64,000 nt of DNA, from NCBI GenBank assembly GCA_905339165.1, contig CAJPFH010000014.1, positions 31,340 through 95,339 of the forward strand, in the 5' to 3' direction. Below the pieces are notes generated by a model, which was not told the origin of the DNA, ran no database searches, and saw nothing but the letters and a program-made list of their open reading frames with translations. Source of the stretch: Flavobacteriales bacterium (GTDB lineage Bacteria > Bacteroidota > Bacteroidia > Flavobacteriales_E > Vicingaceae). The position numbers were made by a program, and so were the translations under genes. Below are positions 18,871-28,200 of this stretch, piece after piece; positions within the stretch are counted from its first letter, which is position 1; each line of letters begins with the position of its first letter.

Positions 18871-19893
18871 ATGGTTAATATAAAAAATATACATTTCAGC
18901 TTATGGTTATTGGGTATAATAATATTTACCCTTTCGGGTTGCGAAAAATTATTTATTAAACCCGATAAGGAAAATACACACATCAGCAACTTCGAAATTT
19001 TATGGAACGATTTTGATAAAAATTATTCTTTCTTTGAGTATAAAAAAATAAACTGGGATTCACTTTATAGTGTTTACCGCCCTTTGGTTCACAACGAAAT
19101 GAAAAACAGAGATTTTTTTCATGTCTTAAATCAGTTGCTTTTTCATTTAAAAGATGGACATGTTAATTTATCGGCATCATTCGATTATACTCGTTTTTCC
19201 GAGTATTATTTGAAAGCCCCCCCAAACTTTAATTATGATTTATTGGAAAGAAACTATTTTAACAATCAGCAAATGTATACAAAGGGTGGAGCATACGAGT
19301 ATATATGGTTGGGGAATATTGGTTACATCAGAATATCTGATTTTGATGCTTCCGGATTTGGATATATCGAAGGTTTGCTGACCTATTTTTCAAATGCAAA
19401 AGGAATTATAATTGACATCAGAAATAACCCGGGAGGCGACCCCTATAATGCAGAAATAGTAGCTTCTCATTTTAACAATGTAAAAAGAGTATATGCCTTT
19501 TGGAAGTGGAAAAATGGCCCTAAACACTCCGATTTTACCGAAGCCTTTCCTTATTACATCGAAGCCTCAGAAAATCCTTGGTTAAAGCCGGTAGCACTGC
19601 TTACCAACCGATCTTCTTTTAGTGCCTCGAACGATTTTACCCTTATGATGCACCAATTACCTCATGTTATTCATTTAGGCGACACCACAGGAGGAGGGGG
19701 AGGAGTTCCCTATTTCAGAGAATTGCCCAATGGATGGACCTACCGATTTTCACGTACACAAACCCTTTCGCCAGAGGGTGAAAATGTTGAATTCGGCATC
19801 CCTCCTCATATTTTACAATACATGGATACCATTGATTTTCTTAACGGAAAAGATTCAATGATAGAAAAAGCACTTGAAATATTGGATAATTAA
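18871..19893 (+). CDS. S41 family (C-terminal processing) peptidase, lipoprotein
   Basis: This 340-residue lipoprotein (lipobox LSGC, Cys24) has the S41 tail-specific protease pattern: LKDGHVNL near 93-100, IIIDIRNNPGGD near 180-190, and the nucleophile region NRSSFSASND, with Ser251 the likely catalytic serine. The usual lysine is not obvious, and no PDZ domain is evident between the N-terminal domain and the catalytic core. Several Bacteroidota S41 lipoproteins share this compact form. It lies five bases after the preceding secreted-protein gene. Confidence 0.8.
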   Translation: MVNIKNIHFSLWLLGIIIFTLSGCEKLFIKPDKENTHISNFEILWNDFDKNYSFFEYKKINWDSLYSVYRPLVHNEMKNRDFFHVLNQLLFHLKDGHVNLSASFDYTRFSEYYLKAPPNFNYDLLERNYFNNQQMYTKGGAYEYIWLGNIGYIRISDFDASGFGYIEGLLTYFSNAKGIIIDIRNNPGGDPYNAEIVASHFNNVKRVYAFWKWKNGPKHSDFTEAFPYYIEASENPWLKPVALLTNRSSFSASNDFTLMMHQLPHVIHLGDTTGGGGGVPYFRELPNGWTYRFSRTQTLSPEGENVEFGIPPHILQYMDTIDFLNGKDSMIEKALEILDN

Positions 19894-19967
19894 AATTCTT
19901 TTAATAAATATGCAAAACAAATAAATCCTTAATATTGAGCCTTTAAAAAATGTAAAATTAAATCACA

Positions 19968-20834
19968 ATGAAAAAACGAACTCCGTATTTACTGTTTTTT
20001 AGTATCCTCTCTCTGTTTTTATGTTCCTGCGGAAACGAAACAGACACCGAACAACTCGAAATAACAGAAAAAATAGACTCTTCCTTAGTGGTGGTAGAAG
20101 ACGATATATCTTATACACTACCCTCTCCTTTACAAATTGCTTTTATTTTTAAGCAAGCAGGCTTGCCTTATCAGGCCGGATTAACCAATAAGCCCGAAAA
20201 TATTAATAATTATGTTTCTAAGTATAACCAAAAACTAAATTTTGGCGTATACACAGCAGATTTAGCATATTGTGTGTTAAACAAACAAAGTCAGGAGGCT
20301 ATTTATTATCTTAAAAACTTGGGGCAGATGTCTGAAAAACTTTGGATGTCAAATATTTTCCAAACGGTAAATGTGTTAACCCGATTCGAGAAAAATATCG
20401 GTAACGAAGATTCTTTAGCCACCATTATTTCCGATATGCAGCTAAGCATGGATAATTACTTAGAAGAAAATGGGGTAGGAAACAATGGTAGCATCATCTT
20501 TGCCGGAGCTTGGGTGGAAAGTATGTACATAGGCTCTAAAGTAATTGAAAAATCCAGTAATGAAAAATTACTCGGCAGAATAGCAGAACAAGCCATTATA
20601 TTAGATAATCTGTTGAAACTGCTTCGTAAAAATAATGCCGATGAGGCAGCAGAAATAATAACGGATTTGGAAAGTTTGCAAAAACACTTTGCCAAGTTTT
20701 TAAAAGAAGAAACCGAAAATGAGGAAGAGAATGAAAGTGAAGTAGAAGAAGAAGTGGTTTACACTTTTTCAAAAGAAGAACTGCAAAGTTTTGGCAAAGA
20801 AATAGAAGCCATTAGAAAAAAGATTATAAACTAA
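19968..20834 (+). CDS. Lipoprotein of unknown function with acidic C-terminus
   Basis: The 288-residue product has a signal peptide with lipobox LCSC (Cys21). A mainly helical body follows, then a Glu-rich stretch around residues 243-263 and a short basic end. No domain was recognised. It is 14 bases upstream of the next small secreted-protein gene, with which it is probably co-transcribed. The codon use and composition match the neighbours. Confidence 0.6.
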   Translation: MKKRTPYLLFFSILSLFLCSCGNETDTEQLEITEKIDSSLVVVEDDISYTLPSPLQIAFIFKQAGLPYQAGLTNKPENINNYVSKYNQKLNFGVYTADLAYCVLNKQSQEAIYYLKNLGQMSEKLWMSNIFQTVNVLTRFEKNIGNEDSLATIISDMQLSMDNYLEENGVGNNGSIIFAGAWVESMYIGSKVIEKSSNEKLLGRIAEQAIILDNLLKLLRKNNADEAAEIITDLESLQKHFAKFLKEETENEEENESEVEEEVVYTFSKEELQSFGKEIEAIRKKIIN

Positions 20835-20848
20835 AACCTTAACCGAAT

Positions 20849-21322
20849 ATGAATACTATTAAACTTTTTACACTTGCGTTAGTCGTATTTGTTACAGCTA
20901 CTGCCGGTAGGGTTTCTCTACAGTCCGATGGAGATTGTGATGCTACCGGAATGAAAAATCAAGCCAAAGGATTGTTGGATAACGATTTTAAGTACGATTC
21001 ATCAAAAATTACCCGATTTGCCTACAAGGAAAAAGAACAACTCAAAGAAATTGAAGTGCCTCTTTTTATTGGTGAAAAATACCGTTTTATTTTTAACACC
21101 GCGGTACCTGAAAATGTAGTAATCAGTATTTATGATAAACCCTCTACGGCTAAAAAAAGAAAATTATTATACACAAACAAAGAAGAATTGAAAGGAAATA
21201 AAAAGATATATGTTTGGGAACCCCAAAAATCTCGTAAAATGTACGTAAACTTTGAAATACCTAAAAGTCAAAATGTAGATTCTAGAGGTTGCATTATTTT
21301 CCTTTTGGGATATAAAATTTAA
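20849..21322 (+). CDS. Small secreted protein of unknown function
   Basis: The 157-residue product has an N-terminal hydrophobic signal segment (about 1-20) and two cysteines near the ends of the mature part that could pair. A beta-rich core carries text such as EVPLFIGEKYRFIFNT. I do not recognise the family; the pattern resembles small Bacteroidota periplasmic beta-sandwich proteins. A strong terminator follows within 25 bases, so this is the last gene of the run. Confidence 0.6.
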   Translation: MNTIKLFTLALVVFVTATAGRVSLQSDGDCDATGMKNQAKGLLDNDFKYDSSKITRFAYKEKEQLKEIEVPLFIGEKYRFIFNTAVPENVVISIYDKPSTAKKRKLLYTNKEELKGNKKIYVWEPQKSRKMYVNFEIPKSQNVDSRGCIIFLLGYKI

Positions 21323-21338
21323 AAAAGCATATTTCTGT

Positions 21339-21346
21339 TATCTTTG
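21339..21346 (+). promoter_or_regulatory. -7 box TATCTTTG abutting the thrS leader hairpin
   Basis: A perfect TAnnTTTG whose last G is also the first base of the hairpin that precedes thrS. If it is the thrS promoter, transcription would start inside the 5' arm of the hairpin. No -33 TTG lies 17-23 bases upstream. Confidence 0.45.
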
Positions 21347-21375
21347 CCGTCCGTTTGTAAACGGACGGCTTTTTT
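21346..21375 (+). terminator. Rho-independent terminator just before thrS
   Basis: The arms GCCGTCCGTTT (21346-21356) and AAACGGACGGC (21359-21369) are perfectly complementary and are followed by six T. It ends the upstream secreted-protein run 24 bases after its stop. The T run ends only four bases before the thrS ATG, so an attenuator role is also possible. Confidence 0.85.
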
Positions 21376-21379
21376 ATTT

Positions 21380-23320
21380 ATGGAACAAATTAAAATTACA
21401 TTTCCCGATGGCAAGGTAAGGGAGTACCCCAAAGGAGTTACTCCTTTTGAAATAGCCAAAAGTGTAAGCGAAGGCCTAGCACGCGAAGTAATAACTGCAA
21501 AAGTAAATGGTAAAACTGTAGAAACAGTTACACCTATTAACAGTGATGCTTCTATTCACCTCTATACATGGGAAAGCGAAGAAGGAAAACAAGTGTTTTG
21601 GCACTCTTCGGCTCATATACTTGCACAAACATTAGAGTTTTTTTATCCGGGCATAAAGCTTACCATAGGACCGGCCATAGAAAATGGATTTTATTACGAT
21701 GTAGATTTAGGCGAAAAAACTATTTCCGAATCTGATTTTAAGAAAATAGAGGAAAAGTTTTTAGAATTTGCTCGTCAAAAAACCGAGTTTAAAATAAAAT
21801 CGGTTTCTAAATCCGATGCTCTAAACCTCTATAAAGAACAACAAAACGAATTTAAAATAGAACTGATAGAAAACCTTACCGATGGCGAAATAACTTTTTG
21901 CGACCACTCTAACTTTACTGATTTGTGCCGAGGAGGTCATCTCCCTAATACAGGTTTTGTAAAAGCAGTAAAAATTACAAACGTAGCAGGTGCTTACTGG
22001 AGGGGAAATGAAAAAAACAAGCAATTAACAAGGGTTTACGGTATTTCCTTTCCAAAACAAAAAATGTTGGAAGAATACCTTTTGCTTTTAGATGAAGCTA
22101 AAAAAAGAGACCACAGAAAATTAGGAAAAGAACTGGAATTATTTACCTTTTCGCAAAAAGTAGGTCAGGGCCTACCTCTTTGGCTACCCAAAGGAGCCGC
22201 CTTAAGAGAGCGACTCGAAAATTTTATGCGAAATGCACAAAAAAAAGCCGGTTATGTTTCGGTAGTTACACCACACATTGGCAGTAAAGAACTTTATGTA
22301 ACTTCCGGGCACTACGAAAAGTATGGAGCCGACTCGTTTCAGCCTATACATACACCAGACGAAAATGAAGAATTTTTACTTAAGCCAATGAATTGTCCAC
22401 ATCATTGCGAAATTTTTAATTCTTCTCCCAAATCATACAAAGATTTACCGCTTCGATTGGCCGAGTTTGGAACCGTTTATCGATACGAACAAAGCGGAGA
22501 GCTTCATGGCCTTACTAGGGTGAGGGGGTTTACTCAAGACGATGCCCATATTTTTTGCCGAAACGACCAAGTAGAAGAAGAATTTAAAAAAGTGATAGAT
22601 CTTGTGTTGTATGTATTTTCGGCTCTCGGATTTAACGACTATACTGCTCAAATATCTTTACGCGACAAAGAAAATAGAGAAAAATACATAGGAACAGACG
22701 AGAATTGGGAAAAGGCCGAACAAGCCATCATTAATGCAGCTAAGGAAAAAAGATTAAAAACGGTGGTAGAATATGGTGAAGCGGCATTTTATGGCCCGAA
22801 ACTCGATTTTATGGTAAAAGATGCATTAGGTAGAAAATGGCAATTAGGCACCATACAAGTAGATTATAACTTACCTGAACGGTTTAATTTGGAATATACA
22901 GGAAGCGATAATCAAAAACACCGTCCGGTAATGATACACCGTGCGCCATTTGGTTCGTTGGAAAGATTTGTGGCCGTGCTTATAGAGCATTGTGGGGGTA
23001 ATTTCCCCATCTGGCTAAGCAACGAACAAGCCATTTTATTACCGATTAGCGAAAAATTTAATGAAAAAGCCCAAGAACTTTTAAATTTGCTAAATAATTA
23101 CGATATTCGCGGCCTCGTTGACAATAGGAACGAAAAGATAGGCAAAAAAATTCGTGATGCAGAACTAAAAAAAGTACCCTACATGCTTATTGTGGGCGAA
23201 AAAGAGGCAGAAACCAATACGTTGGCAGTTCGAAAACACGGAATAGGGGATATTGGGGTTCTTACAGTTGAAGAGTTTGCTGCAATGATTAAAGAAGAAA
23301 TAAAAGAAAATATAAATTAA
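21380..23320 (+). CDS. thrS: Threonyl-tRNA synthetase
   Basis: This class II synthetase charges tRNA-Thr. From the ATG giving [12 protein letters not shown] it has 646 residues in the usual order. These are an N-terminal TGS domain, the second editing domain with the HSSAHIL motif, a class II core with zinc-site text [10 protein letters not shown] and [11 protein letters not shown], and a C-terminal anticodon-binding domain ending near EEIKENIN. A longer reading would run through the terminator hairpin and was rejected. infC follows after 18 bases, the common thrS-infC-rpmI-rplT order. Confidence 0.97.
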   Translation: MEQIKITFPDGKVREYPKGVTPFEIAKSVSEGLAREVITAKVNGKTVETVTPINSDASIHLYTWESEEGKQVFWHSSAHILAQTLEFFYPGIKLTIGPAIENGFYYDVDLGEKTISESDFKKIEEKFLEFARQKTEFKIKSVSKSDALNLYKEQQNEFKIELIENLTDGEITFCDHSNFTDLCRGGHLPNTGFVKAVKITNVAGAYWRGNEKNKQLTRVYGISFPKQKMLEEYLLLLDEAKKRDHRKLGKELELFTFSQKVGQGLPLWLPKGAALRERLENFMRNAQKKAGYVSVVTPHIGSKELYVTSGHYEKYGADSFQPIHTPDENEEFLLKPMNCPHHCEIFNSSPKSYKDLPLRLAEFGTVYRYEQSGELHGLTRVRGFTQDDAHIFCRNDQVEEEFKKVIDLVLYVFSALGFNDYTAQISLRDKENREKYIGTDENWEKAEQAIINAAKEKRLKTVVEYGEAAFYGPKLDFMVKDALGRKWQLGTIQVDYNLPERFNLEYTGSDNQKHRPVMIHRAPFGSLERFVAVLIEHCGGNFPIWLSNEQAILLPISEKFNEKAQELLNLLNNYDIRGLVDNRNEKIGKKIRDAELKKVPYMLIVGEKEAETNTLAVRKHGIGDIGVLTVEEFAAMIKEEIKENIN

Positions 23321-23324
23321 AATT

Positions 23325-23331
23325 AAGGAGG
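23325..23331 (+). promoter_or_regulatory. Strong Shine-Dalgarno AAGGAGG for infC
   Basis: AAGGAGG lies seven bases before an ATA codon in the infC frame. Most genes in this window have no recognisable Shine-Dalgarno, so its strength is unusual and fixes the start of a gene that lacks a standard start codon. Confidence 0.8.
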
Positions 23332-23338
23332 CTTAACT

Positions 23339-23896
23339 ATAATACAGAAAAACGATTTTCAGCGGAGAAGTTTTCAACGTAAAAGCGAAGAGTTACATCG
23401 TATTAACCACAGAATTACAGCAAAGGAAGTGCGTGTGGTGGGCGAAGGAATTGTGTCGGCCGTTTACCCCGTTGCAGAAGCCATAAAAATGGCCGAAGAT
23501 ATGGAAATGGATTTGGTAGAAATTTCTCCGTCAGCTACTCCTCCGGTTTGTAAAATAATAGATTATAAAAAGTTTTTATACGATCAAAAAAAGAAACAAA
23601 AGGAAATTAAAGCAAAAACGGTTAAAACGGTTATAAAAGAATTACGTTTTGGACCAAATACCGATGACCATGATTTTGCGTTTAAGCTGAAACACGCCAT
23701 TAATTTTATAGAAGAAAACGCAAAAATTAAGGCGTATGTTTTTTTTAAAGGTAGAAGTATCATGTTTAGCGAACAAGGAAGGGAAGTGCTTGCCAGATTA
23801 GCCAAAGAATTAGATGAGATTGCAGTGGTAGAAAGTATGCCAAAGCTTGAAGGAAAACGAATGATAATGATGTTGGCTCCGAAGAAGAAAAAGTAA
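23339..23896 (+). CDS. infC: Translation initiation factor IF-3 (predicted AUA start)
   Basis: IF-3 binds the 30S subunit and proofreads the start codon. The expected N-terminal domain text ([17 protein letters not shown]) lies upstream of the first GTG, and no ATG, GTG or TTG occurs in frame between the thrS-side TAA and it. The best start is ATA at 23339 (or ATA at 23342), seven or ten bases after AAGGAGG. This gives about 185 residues, with the linker and C-domain ending MLAPKKKK. Other bacteria also use a rare start codon for infC, allowing autoregulation by IF-3, so this fits known biology. Confidence 0.88.
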   Translation: MIQKNDFQRRSFQRKSEELHRINHRITAKEVRVVGEGIVSAVYPVAEAIKMAEDMEMDLVEISPSATPPVCKIIDYKKFLYDQKKKQKEIKAKTVKTVIKELRFGPNTDDHDFAFKLKHAINFIEENAKIKAYVFFKGRSIMFSEQGREVLARLAKELDEIAVVESMPKLEGKRMIMMLAPKKKK

Positions 23897-23931
23897 AACA
23901 TATAATAGTAAACAACCATAAACTACACACA

Positions 23932-24126
23932 ATGCCTAAAATGAAAGCCAACTCGAGTGCAAAAAAAAGGTTTAGTATAACCGGCACCGGGAAGATTAAA
24001 AGAAAACACGCTTTTAAAAGTCACATTCTTACAAAGAAGTCTAAAAAGCGTAAAAGGGCGTTAACCAATAGCGGTTTGGTTCACAAAGGAGATGAGAATA
24101 ATATTAAATTTCTTCTTTGTATCTAA
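23932..24126 (+). CDS. rpmI: 50S ribosomal protein L35
   Basis: The 64-residue, very basic protein starts [14 protein letters not shown] and contains [20 protein letters not shown], the L35 signature. It sits between infC and rplT, the usual order. The last residues (NNIKFLLCI) are more hydrophobic than in many L35 proteins but in line with length variation at this end. Confidence 0.95.
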   Translation: MPKMKANSSAKKRFSITGTGKIKRKHAFKSHILTKKSKKRKRALTNSGLVHKGDENNIKFLLCI

Positions 24127-24237
24127 ATTAAATACATTGGTTAACGTAAAAATTAAAATTATTTATTAACCCCGGTAATAAGCCCCAAAAGAGTTCCTGA
24201 CAAAGGAAACGCTTACTACCAAAAAACGTAAAAAAAA

Positions 24238-24585
24238 ATGCCACGTTCAAAAAATGCAGTTGCTTCGAAAGCTCGAAGAAAGAAAATCTTAAAACAAGCC
24301 AAAGGGTACTTTGGTAGAAGAAAAAATGTACTTACGGTAGCCAAAAATGCCGTAGAGAGAGGCCTTAATTTCGCCTATTCAGGCCGTAAACAAAAGAAAC
24401 GGTTATACAGAGGTATTTGGATACAGCGTATCAATGCTGCGGTTAGAGAGCATGGTATGTCATACTCTGAGTTTATGGGTGCAGTAAACAAAAAGGGAAT
24501 AAACATCAACCGTAAGGTGTTGGCCGATTTAGCTCTAAATAATCCGGAAGCATTCAAAGCAATCGTAGATTCTGTTAAATCTTAA
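24238..24585 (+). CDS. rplT: 50S ribosomal protein L20
   Basis: The 115-residue basic protein begins [18 protein letters not shown] and keeps the KGYFGRRKN and YAYxGRK-type motifs (here [11 protein letters not shown]) of L20, an early assembly protein of the large subunit. In other phyla L20 represses its own operon by binding the leader. The 111 bases upstream hold only a weak five-pair hairpin (TTCCT/AGGAA), so such control is not shown here. A strong terminator follows. Confidence 0.97.
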   Translation: MPRSKNAVASKARRKKILKQAKGYFGRRKNVLTVAKNAVERGLNFAYSGRKQKKRLYRGIWIQRINAAVREHGMSYSEFMGAVNKKGININRKVLADLALNNPEAFKAIVDSVKS

Positions 24586-24605
24586 AAGAAGAATATTTTT
24601 GCAGT

Positions 24606-24635
24606 AAAAAAGACAGCTACTGGGCTGTCTTTTTT
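24606..24635. terminator. Bidirectional terminator between rplT and the DUF3276 gene
   Basis: The inverted arms GACAGC and GCTGTC with a six-base loop are flanked by A6 on the left and T6 on the right. It can end the thrS-infC-rpmI-rplT run on the plus strand and the DUF3276 gene on the minus strand. Confidence 0.88.
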
Positions 24636-24655
24636 ATTACTCTTTTTTTTGAATT

Positions 24656-25021
24656 TTATTTTCCCAAGTCATCAAAGTCTACATCAGAAAATCCGTTTCC
24701 TCCTTTTTCTGAGGAAAGATTTTCTATTGCTGTTCCGCTTTGTTGAAGCAACTCGTCAATTTTTTCAACGGTTTCATTTAATCCCTCCGAAAATTTTTCA
24801 AAATCTTCCTTGTATAGGAATATCTTGTGCTTTTCATAAAAGAATTTTCCGTTTTCCTGATTGAATCTTTTCTTGCTTTCCGTAATAGTTAAGTAAAAAT
24901 CATTTCCTTTAGTAGCTTTTACGTCAAAAAAATAGGTGCGTTTTCCCGCACGTACTACCTTGGAGTACACTTCGTCTCCTTTTCTTTCCTTTTCAGGTCT
25001 GTTAAATCCGTTTTCTTCCAT
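24656..25021 (-). CDS. DUF3276 PurA-like nucleic-acid-binding protein
   Basis: The 121-residue protein has the PUR-repeat style text GDEVYSKVVRAGKRTYFFDV, then DFYLTITESKKR and the second element KFFYEKHKIFLYKEDFEKF. This is the DUF3276 family, related to the Borrelia nucleic-acid-binding regulator BpuR and to eukaryotic Pur-alpha. It probably binds single-stranded DNA or RNA. It has its own promoter and ends at the bidirectional terminator. The last 25 residues are an acidic, Gly-rich tail. Confidence 0.85.
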   Translation of the reverse strand: MEENGFNRPEKERKGDEVYSKVVRAGKRTYFFDVKATKGNDFYLTITESKKRFNQENGKFFYEKHKIFLYKEDFEKFSEGLNETVEKIDELLQQSGTAIENLSSEKGGNGFSDVDFDDLGK

Positions 25022-25054
25022 CTTTTTATGTTTTAATAATAATCAATACTATGT

Positions 25055-25087
25055 CAAATATAATTATTCGTGCCGAAATAAATGCAA
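25055..25087 (-). promoter_or_regulatory. Promoter of the DUF3276 gene (TTG-N22-TATATTTG)
   Basis: On the minus strand a perfect TATATTTG (25062-25055) follows a TTG (25087-25085) by 22 bases, inside the 17-23 spacing described for Flavobacterium. The predicted leader is about 30 bases. Confidence 0.65.
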
Positions 25088-25175
25088 TTGAACGAAAAAA
25101 AAACGCTATTTATGGAAAAAATAAGAAAAGAAATATGAAAAGTAGTTTATCTCGAATAAGCAAAATGCTTTGAAA

Positions 25176-26966
25176 TCATTTATTTATACTTTCGAGCAAT
25201 TGTTTTTTGTACATTCCTGCATATATACCATTAATGGCCATCAGTTCTTCATGATTTCCTTTTTCGGCAATACTGCCGTTGTGGAGTACTAAGATGGTAT
25301 CAGCATTTTTAACTCCAGAAATACGATGACTTATAATGAGTGTTGTTTTGTGTTGCATTTCATGTTCCAAATTTTTTAGAATTTCCTCTTCTGTTTCTGT
25401 ATCAACGGCCGAAAGGCAATCGTCAAACAGTAAAATTTGCGGTTTATGTATGATAGCTCTGGAAATAGAAACCCTTTGTTTTTGCCCACCCGATAAAGTA
25501 ATACCCCTTTCGCCTAACAGGGTTTCCATTCCTTTTGGAAAGCTCATTATATTATCATAAATAGCTGCGTCTTTAGCAGCTTTAATAATTTTATCTTCTC
25601 CAGGCAAGTTTTTGCTGTATCCAAATGCAATATTATTTTTTATGGTATCCGAAAATAAAAAAACTTCCTGAGGAACAAATCCAATGGAACTTCTTATATT
25701 ATTAAGATTATGCTCTTTTATATTAATTCCATCAATTAAAATTTCTCCCGTTGTAACATCGTATAGTCGTAAAATGAGTTGAGCAATGGTAGATTTTCCA
25801 GAACCTGTTCTTCCTACAATAGCAATTTTTTGACCTTGTTCAATGGCAAACGATATGTTTTTAAGTACCTCAATGTTTGAATCGGGATAAATAAAACTTA
25901 CATTTTTAAATTCTATTTTTCCTTTAATAACTCTTTCTTCGTTGGAAACATTGGTTATATCAGGTTTTTCTTTTAAAAATTCGTTAATTCTTTCTTGAGA
26001 GGCGGCCGCACGTTGAATTAAGGAAGTAACCCAGCCTAATGAAGTTACCGGCCAAATAAGCATATTTACATAAATTACAAATTCTGCAATATTTCCATAG
26101 CTGATGTTGCCGGCAATAGCCTCTTTGCCTCCAATGTATATAGTAAGTATAGTGCTTAATCCAATTAACAAGATCATTAATGGATGAAAGAGGGCGTTTA
26201 TTTTTACTAAACCAAGCGTAAGCGTTTTATATCCTAAATTTTCTTTTTGAAAAGAATGGGCGGTTTGTTTTTCCTTCACAAAGGCCTTTATAATACGTAT
26301 CCCCGAAAATGTTTCTTGCGATAGTGTAGATAAATAGGAAAGTTGTTTTTGCACCTGCTCACTTTTTTTATTTATAGCATTGCTTACATAGTAAATAAGA
26401 ATGGCTAAAATAGGAAGAGGAGCTAAAACGTAAAAAGTTAGTTTGGCATTGATATTTATCATAGTGGCTATAACTAAAATAAACAGAGTAACCAAATTTA
26501 AGGTGTACATAATGCCCGGACCTAAATACATTCTAACTCTGCTCACATCTTCCGAAATACGGTTCATTATATCGCCCGTATTATTTCTTCGGTAAAAAGA
26601 GGTGTTCAGATTTTGATAATGATTAAAAACTTCATTTTTCAAGTCATATTCAATAAGTCTAGACATCACAATAATGCTTTGCCGGGTAAAAAAAGTGAAC
26701 ACACCTTTTAATAACGACATTAGTAACACCAAAAAACCATACCAGATGGCCGCTTTAATAATAGCCTCTTTTTTTAATAATTTGTCGGTTTCGTTTGCAA
26801 TCAGATTATATTGTTTAATAGACTCACCCGAAAAATCAAATGCTTCGCGGATGTATTGGGCGGGATAAATAGCGAAAATATTAGAAATAACAACAAAAAA
26901 GGTTCCTAACAATAAATGATATTTATATTTAAAAAGGTATTTATTTAAGTACGAAAGCGATTTCAT
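25176..26966 (-). CDS. ABC exporter, fused permease-ATPase (MsbA type)
   Basis: This 596-residue half-transporter has an N-terminal six-helix export domain (about 15-320) and a C-terminal ATPase. The ATPase has Walker A GRTGSGKST, Q-loop around FVPQEVFLFS, signature LSGGQKQR, Walker B ILLFDDCLSAVD and the H-loop ISHR. It likely acts as a homodimer; MsbA-like lipid flipping or multidrug export are both possible, and the sequence does not decide. The ATG giving MKSLSYLNKYLF is chosen over an upstream start. Walker B ends with Asp where Glu is usual (DDCLSAVD), a known variation that can change hydrolysis. Confidence 0.9.
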   Translation of the reverse strand: MKSLSYLNKYLFKYKYHLLLGTFFVVISNIFAIYPAQYIREAFDFSGESIKQYNLIANETDKLLKKEAIIKAAIWYGFLVLLMSLLKGVFTFFTRQSIIVMSRLIEYDLKNEVFNHYQNLNTSFYRRNNTGDIMNRISEDVSRVRMYLGPGIMYTLNLVTLFILVIATMININAKLTFYVLAPLPILAILIYYVSNAINKKSEQVQKQLSYLSTLSQETFSGIRIIKAFVKEKQTAHSFQKENLGYKTLTLGLVKINALFHPLMILLIGLSTILTIYIGGKEAIAGNISYGNIAEFVIYVNMLIWPVTSLGWVTSLIQRAAASQERINEFLKEKPDITNVSNEERVIKGKIEFKNVSFIYPDSNIEVLKNISFAIEQGQKIAIVGRTGSGKSTIAQLILRLYDVTTGEILIDGINIKEHNLNNIRSSIGFVPQEVFLFSDTIKNNIAFGYSKNLPGEDKIIKAAKDAAIYDNIMSFPKGMETLLGERGITLSGGQKQRVSISRAIIHKPQILLFDDCLSAVDTETEEEILKNLEHEMQHKTTLIISHRISGVKNADTILVLHNGSIAEKGNHEELMAINGIYAGMYKKQLLESINK

Positions 26967-26974
26967 AAAAACAA

Positions 26975-27001
26975 TTGAATGGAAAAATATTTCTACTTTT
27001 G
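26975..27001 (+). promoter_or_regulatory. Promoter of the leucine dehydrogenase gene (TTG-N16-TACTTTTG)
   Basis: TTG at 26975-26977 and a perfect TACTTTTG at 26994-27001, in the divergent gap only nine bases from the ABC exporter ATG. The predicted leader is about 65 bases. Confidence 0.65.
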
Positions 27002-27070
27002 CCCCTGTTAGTAGCACTGCGAAATTAGCTATTATCCATTTAATCTTTTTTAATTGTAGAAATTAAACCT

Positions 27071-28177
27071 ATGTTGAAAGCAAGCGAAAACAAAACCTCT
27101 TTATTATCTGAAAACCCTGTAATAGCACAGATGAGTACGTTAGACCACGAACAAGTATTGTTTTGTCAAGATAATGCTACGGGACTAAAAGCCATTATAG
27201 CCGTTCACAATACGGTACTAGGGCCAGCCTTGGGTGGCACGCGTATGTGGAAATACAACAACGAAATGGAAGCTTTAAACGATGTTCTGCGTTTATCAAG
27301 AGGAATGACCTACAAAGCCGCCATTACAGGCTTAAATCTTGGAGGCGGAAAAGCGGTAATTATCGGTGATTCATATACTCAAAAGTCGGAAGCCTTAATG
27401 AGAAGGTTTGGAAAATTTGTAGAAAGTTTGGGCGGAAAATACATTACAGCCGAAGATGTAGGAATTTCTACCAAAGACATGGAGTATGTTAAAATGGAAA
27501 CCGATTATGTATCAGGTTTGCCCATTTCATTAGGAGGAAGCGGAGACCCTTCGCCTGTTACAGCATTTGGAGTGTATATGGGAATGAAGGCAGCTGCAAA
27601 AGAGCTAACAGGAAGCGACAGTTTAACAGGTAAAAAGGTAATGGTGCAAGGAGTTGGGCATGTAGGGCAGGTACTGGTTGATTATTTAGCAAAAGAAAAT
27701 GCAAAGGTAATGGTTTCAGACATTAACGAATTGCGAGTTAAAGAAGTAGCCGAAAAGTATAAAGCAACTGTTATAACCGGAGAAGATGTATTTGATGTGG
27801 ATATGGATATCTATGCTCCTTGTGCCTTAGGGGCAACCGTAAACGATAATACATTAGCCCGATTAAAGTGTTCTATTATTGCCGGAGCAGCCAATAACCA
27901 GCTTGCCGATGAAAAAGTACACGGAGTAAAGGTAATGGATAAGGGAATCATATATGCCCCTGATTTTTTAATTAATGCAGGAGGCTTAATAAATGTAAAT
28001 TCTGAAGTAGAAGGTTATGGCAGAGAAAGATCCATGGAGATGGCTTCAAATATTTACAACACAACTTTGGATATTATAAAAAAATCAAAATCAGAAAACA
28101 TCCCTACCTATTTAGCTGCAAACCAAATGGCCGAAAGTAGAATAGAAGCCATAGGGAAAGTGAAATTACCATACTAA
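27071..28177 (+). CDS. Leucine (branched-chain amino acid) dehydrogenase
   Basis: This Glu/Leu/Phe/Val dehydrogenase oxidatively deaminates branched-chain amino acids with NAD. The substrate and catalytic lysines are K82 (GMTYKAA) and K94 (LNLGGGKAV). The Rossmann motif is VQGVGHVGQ near 194, and a GAANNQL stretch contacts the cofactor. Length (368) fits leucine dehydrogenase better than glutamate dehydrogenase, and the ALGGTRMW text is typical. It sits 23 bases before nusB and may share its transcript; the metabolic link to the nearby carboxylase (leucine breakdown) is only suggestive. Confidence 0.88.
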   Translation: MLKASENKTSLLSENPVIAQMSTLDHEQVLFCQDNATGLKAIIAVHNTVLGPALGGTRMWKYNNEMEALNDVLRLSRGMTYKAAITGLNLGGGKAVIIGDSYTQKSEALMRRFGKFVESLGGKYITAEDVGISTKDMEYVKMETDYVSGLPISLGGSGDPSPVTAFGVYMGMKAAAKELTGSDSLTGKKVMVQGVGHVGQVLVDYLAKENAKVMVSDINELRVKEVAEKYKATVITGEDVFDVDMDIYAPCALGATVNDNTLARLKCSIIAGAANNQLADEKVHGVKVMDKGIIYAPDFLINAGGLINVNSEVEGYGRERSMEMASNIYNTTLDIIKKSKSENIPTYLAANQMAESRIEAIGKVKLPY

Positions 28178-28200
28178 ATTTAAATCAGGTTCTTTTTAAC

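Noticed and set aside
24127..24237. Possible L20 autoregulatory leader before rplT
   Set aside because: Only a weak TTCCT/AGGAA hairpin is visible and no L20-site mimic can be recognised by eye.
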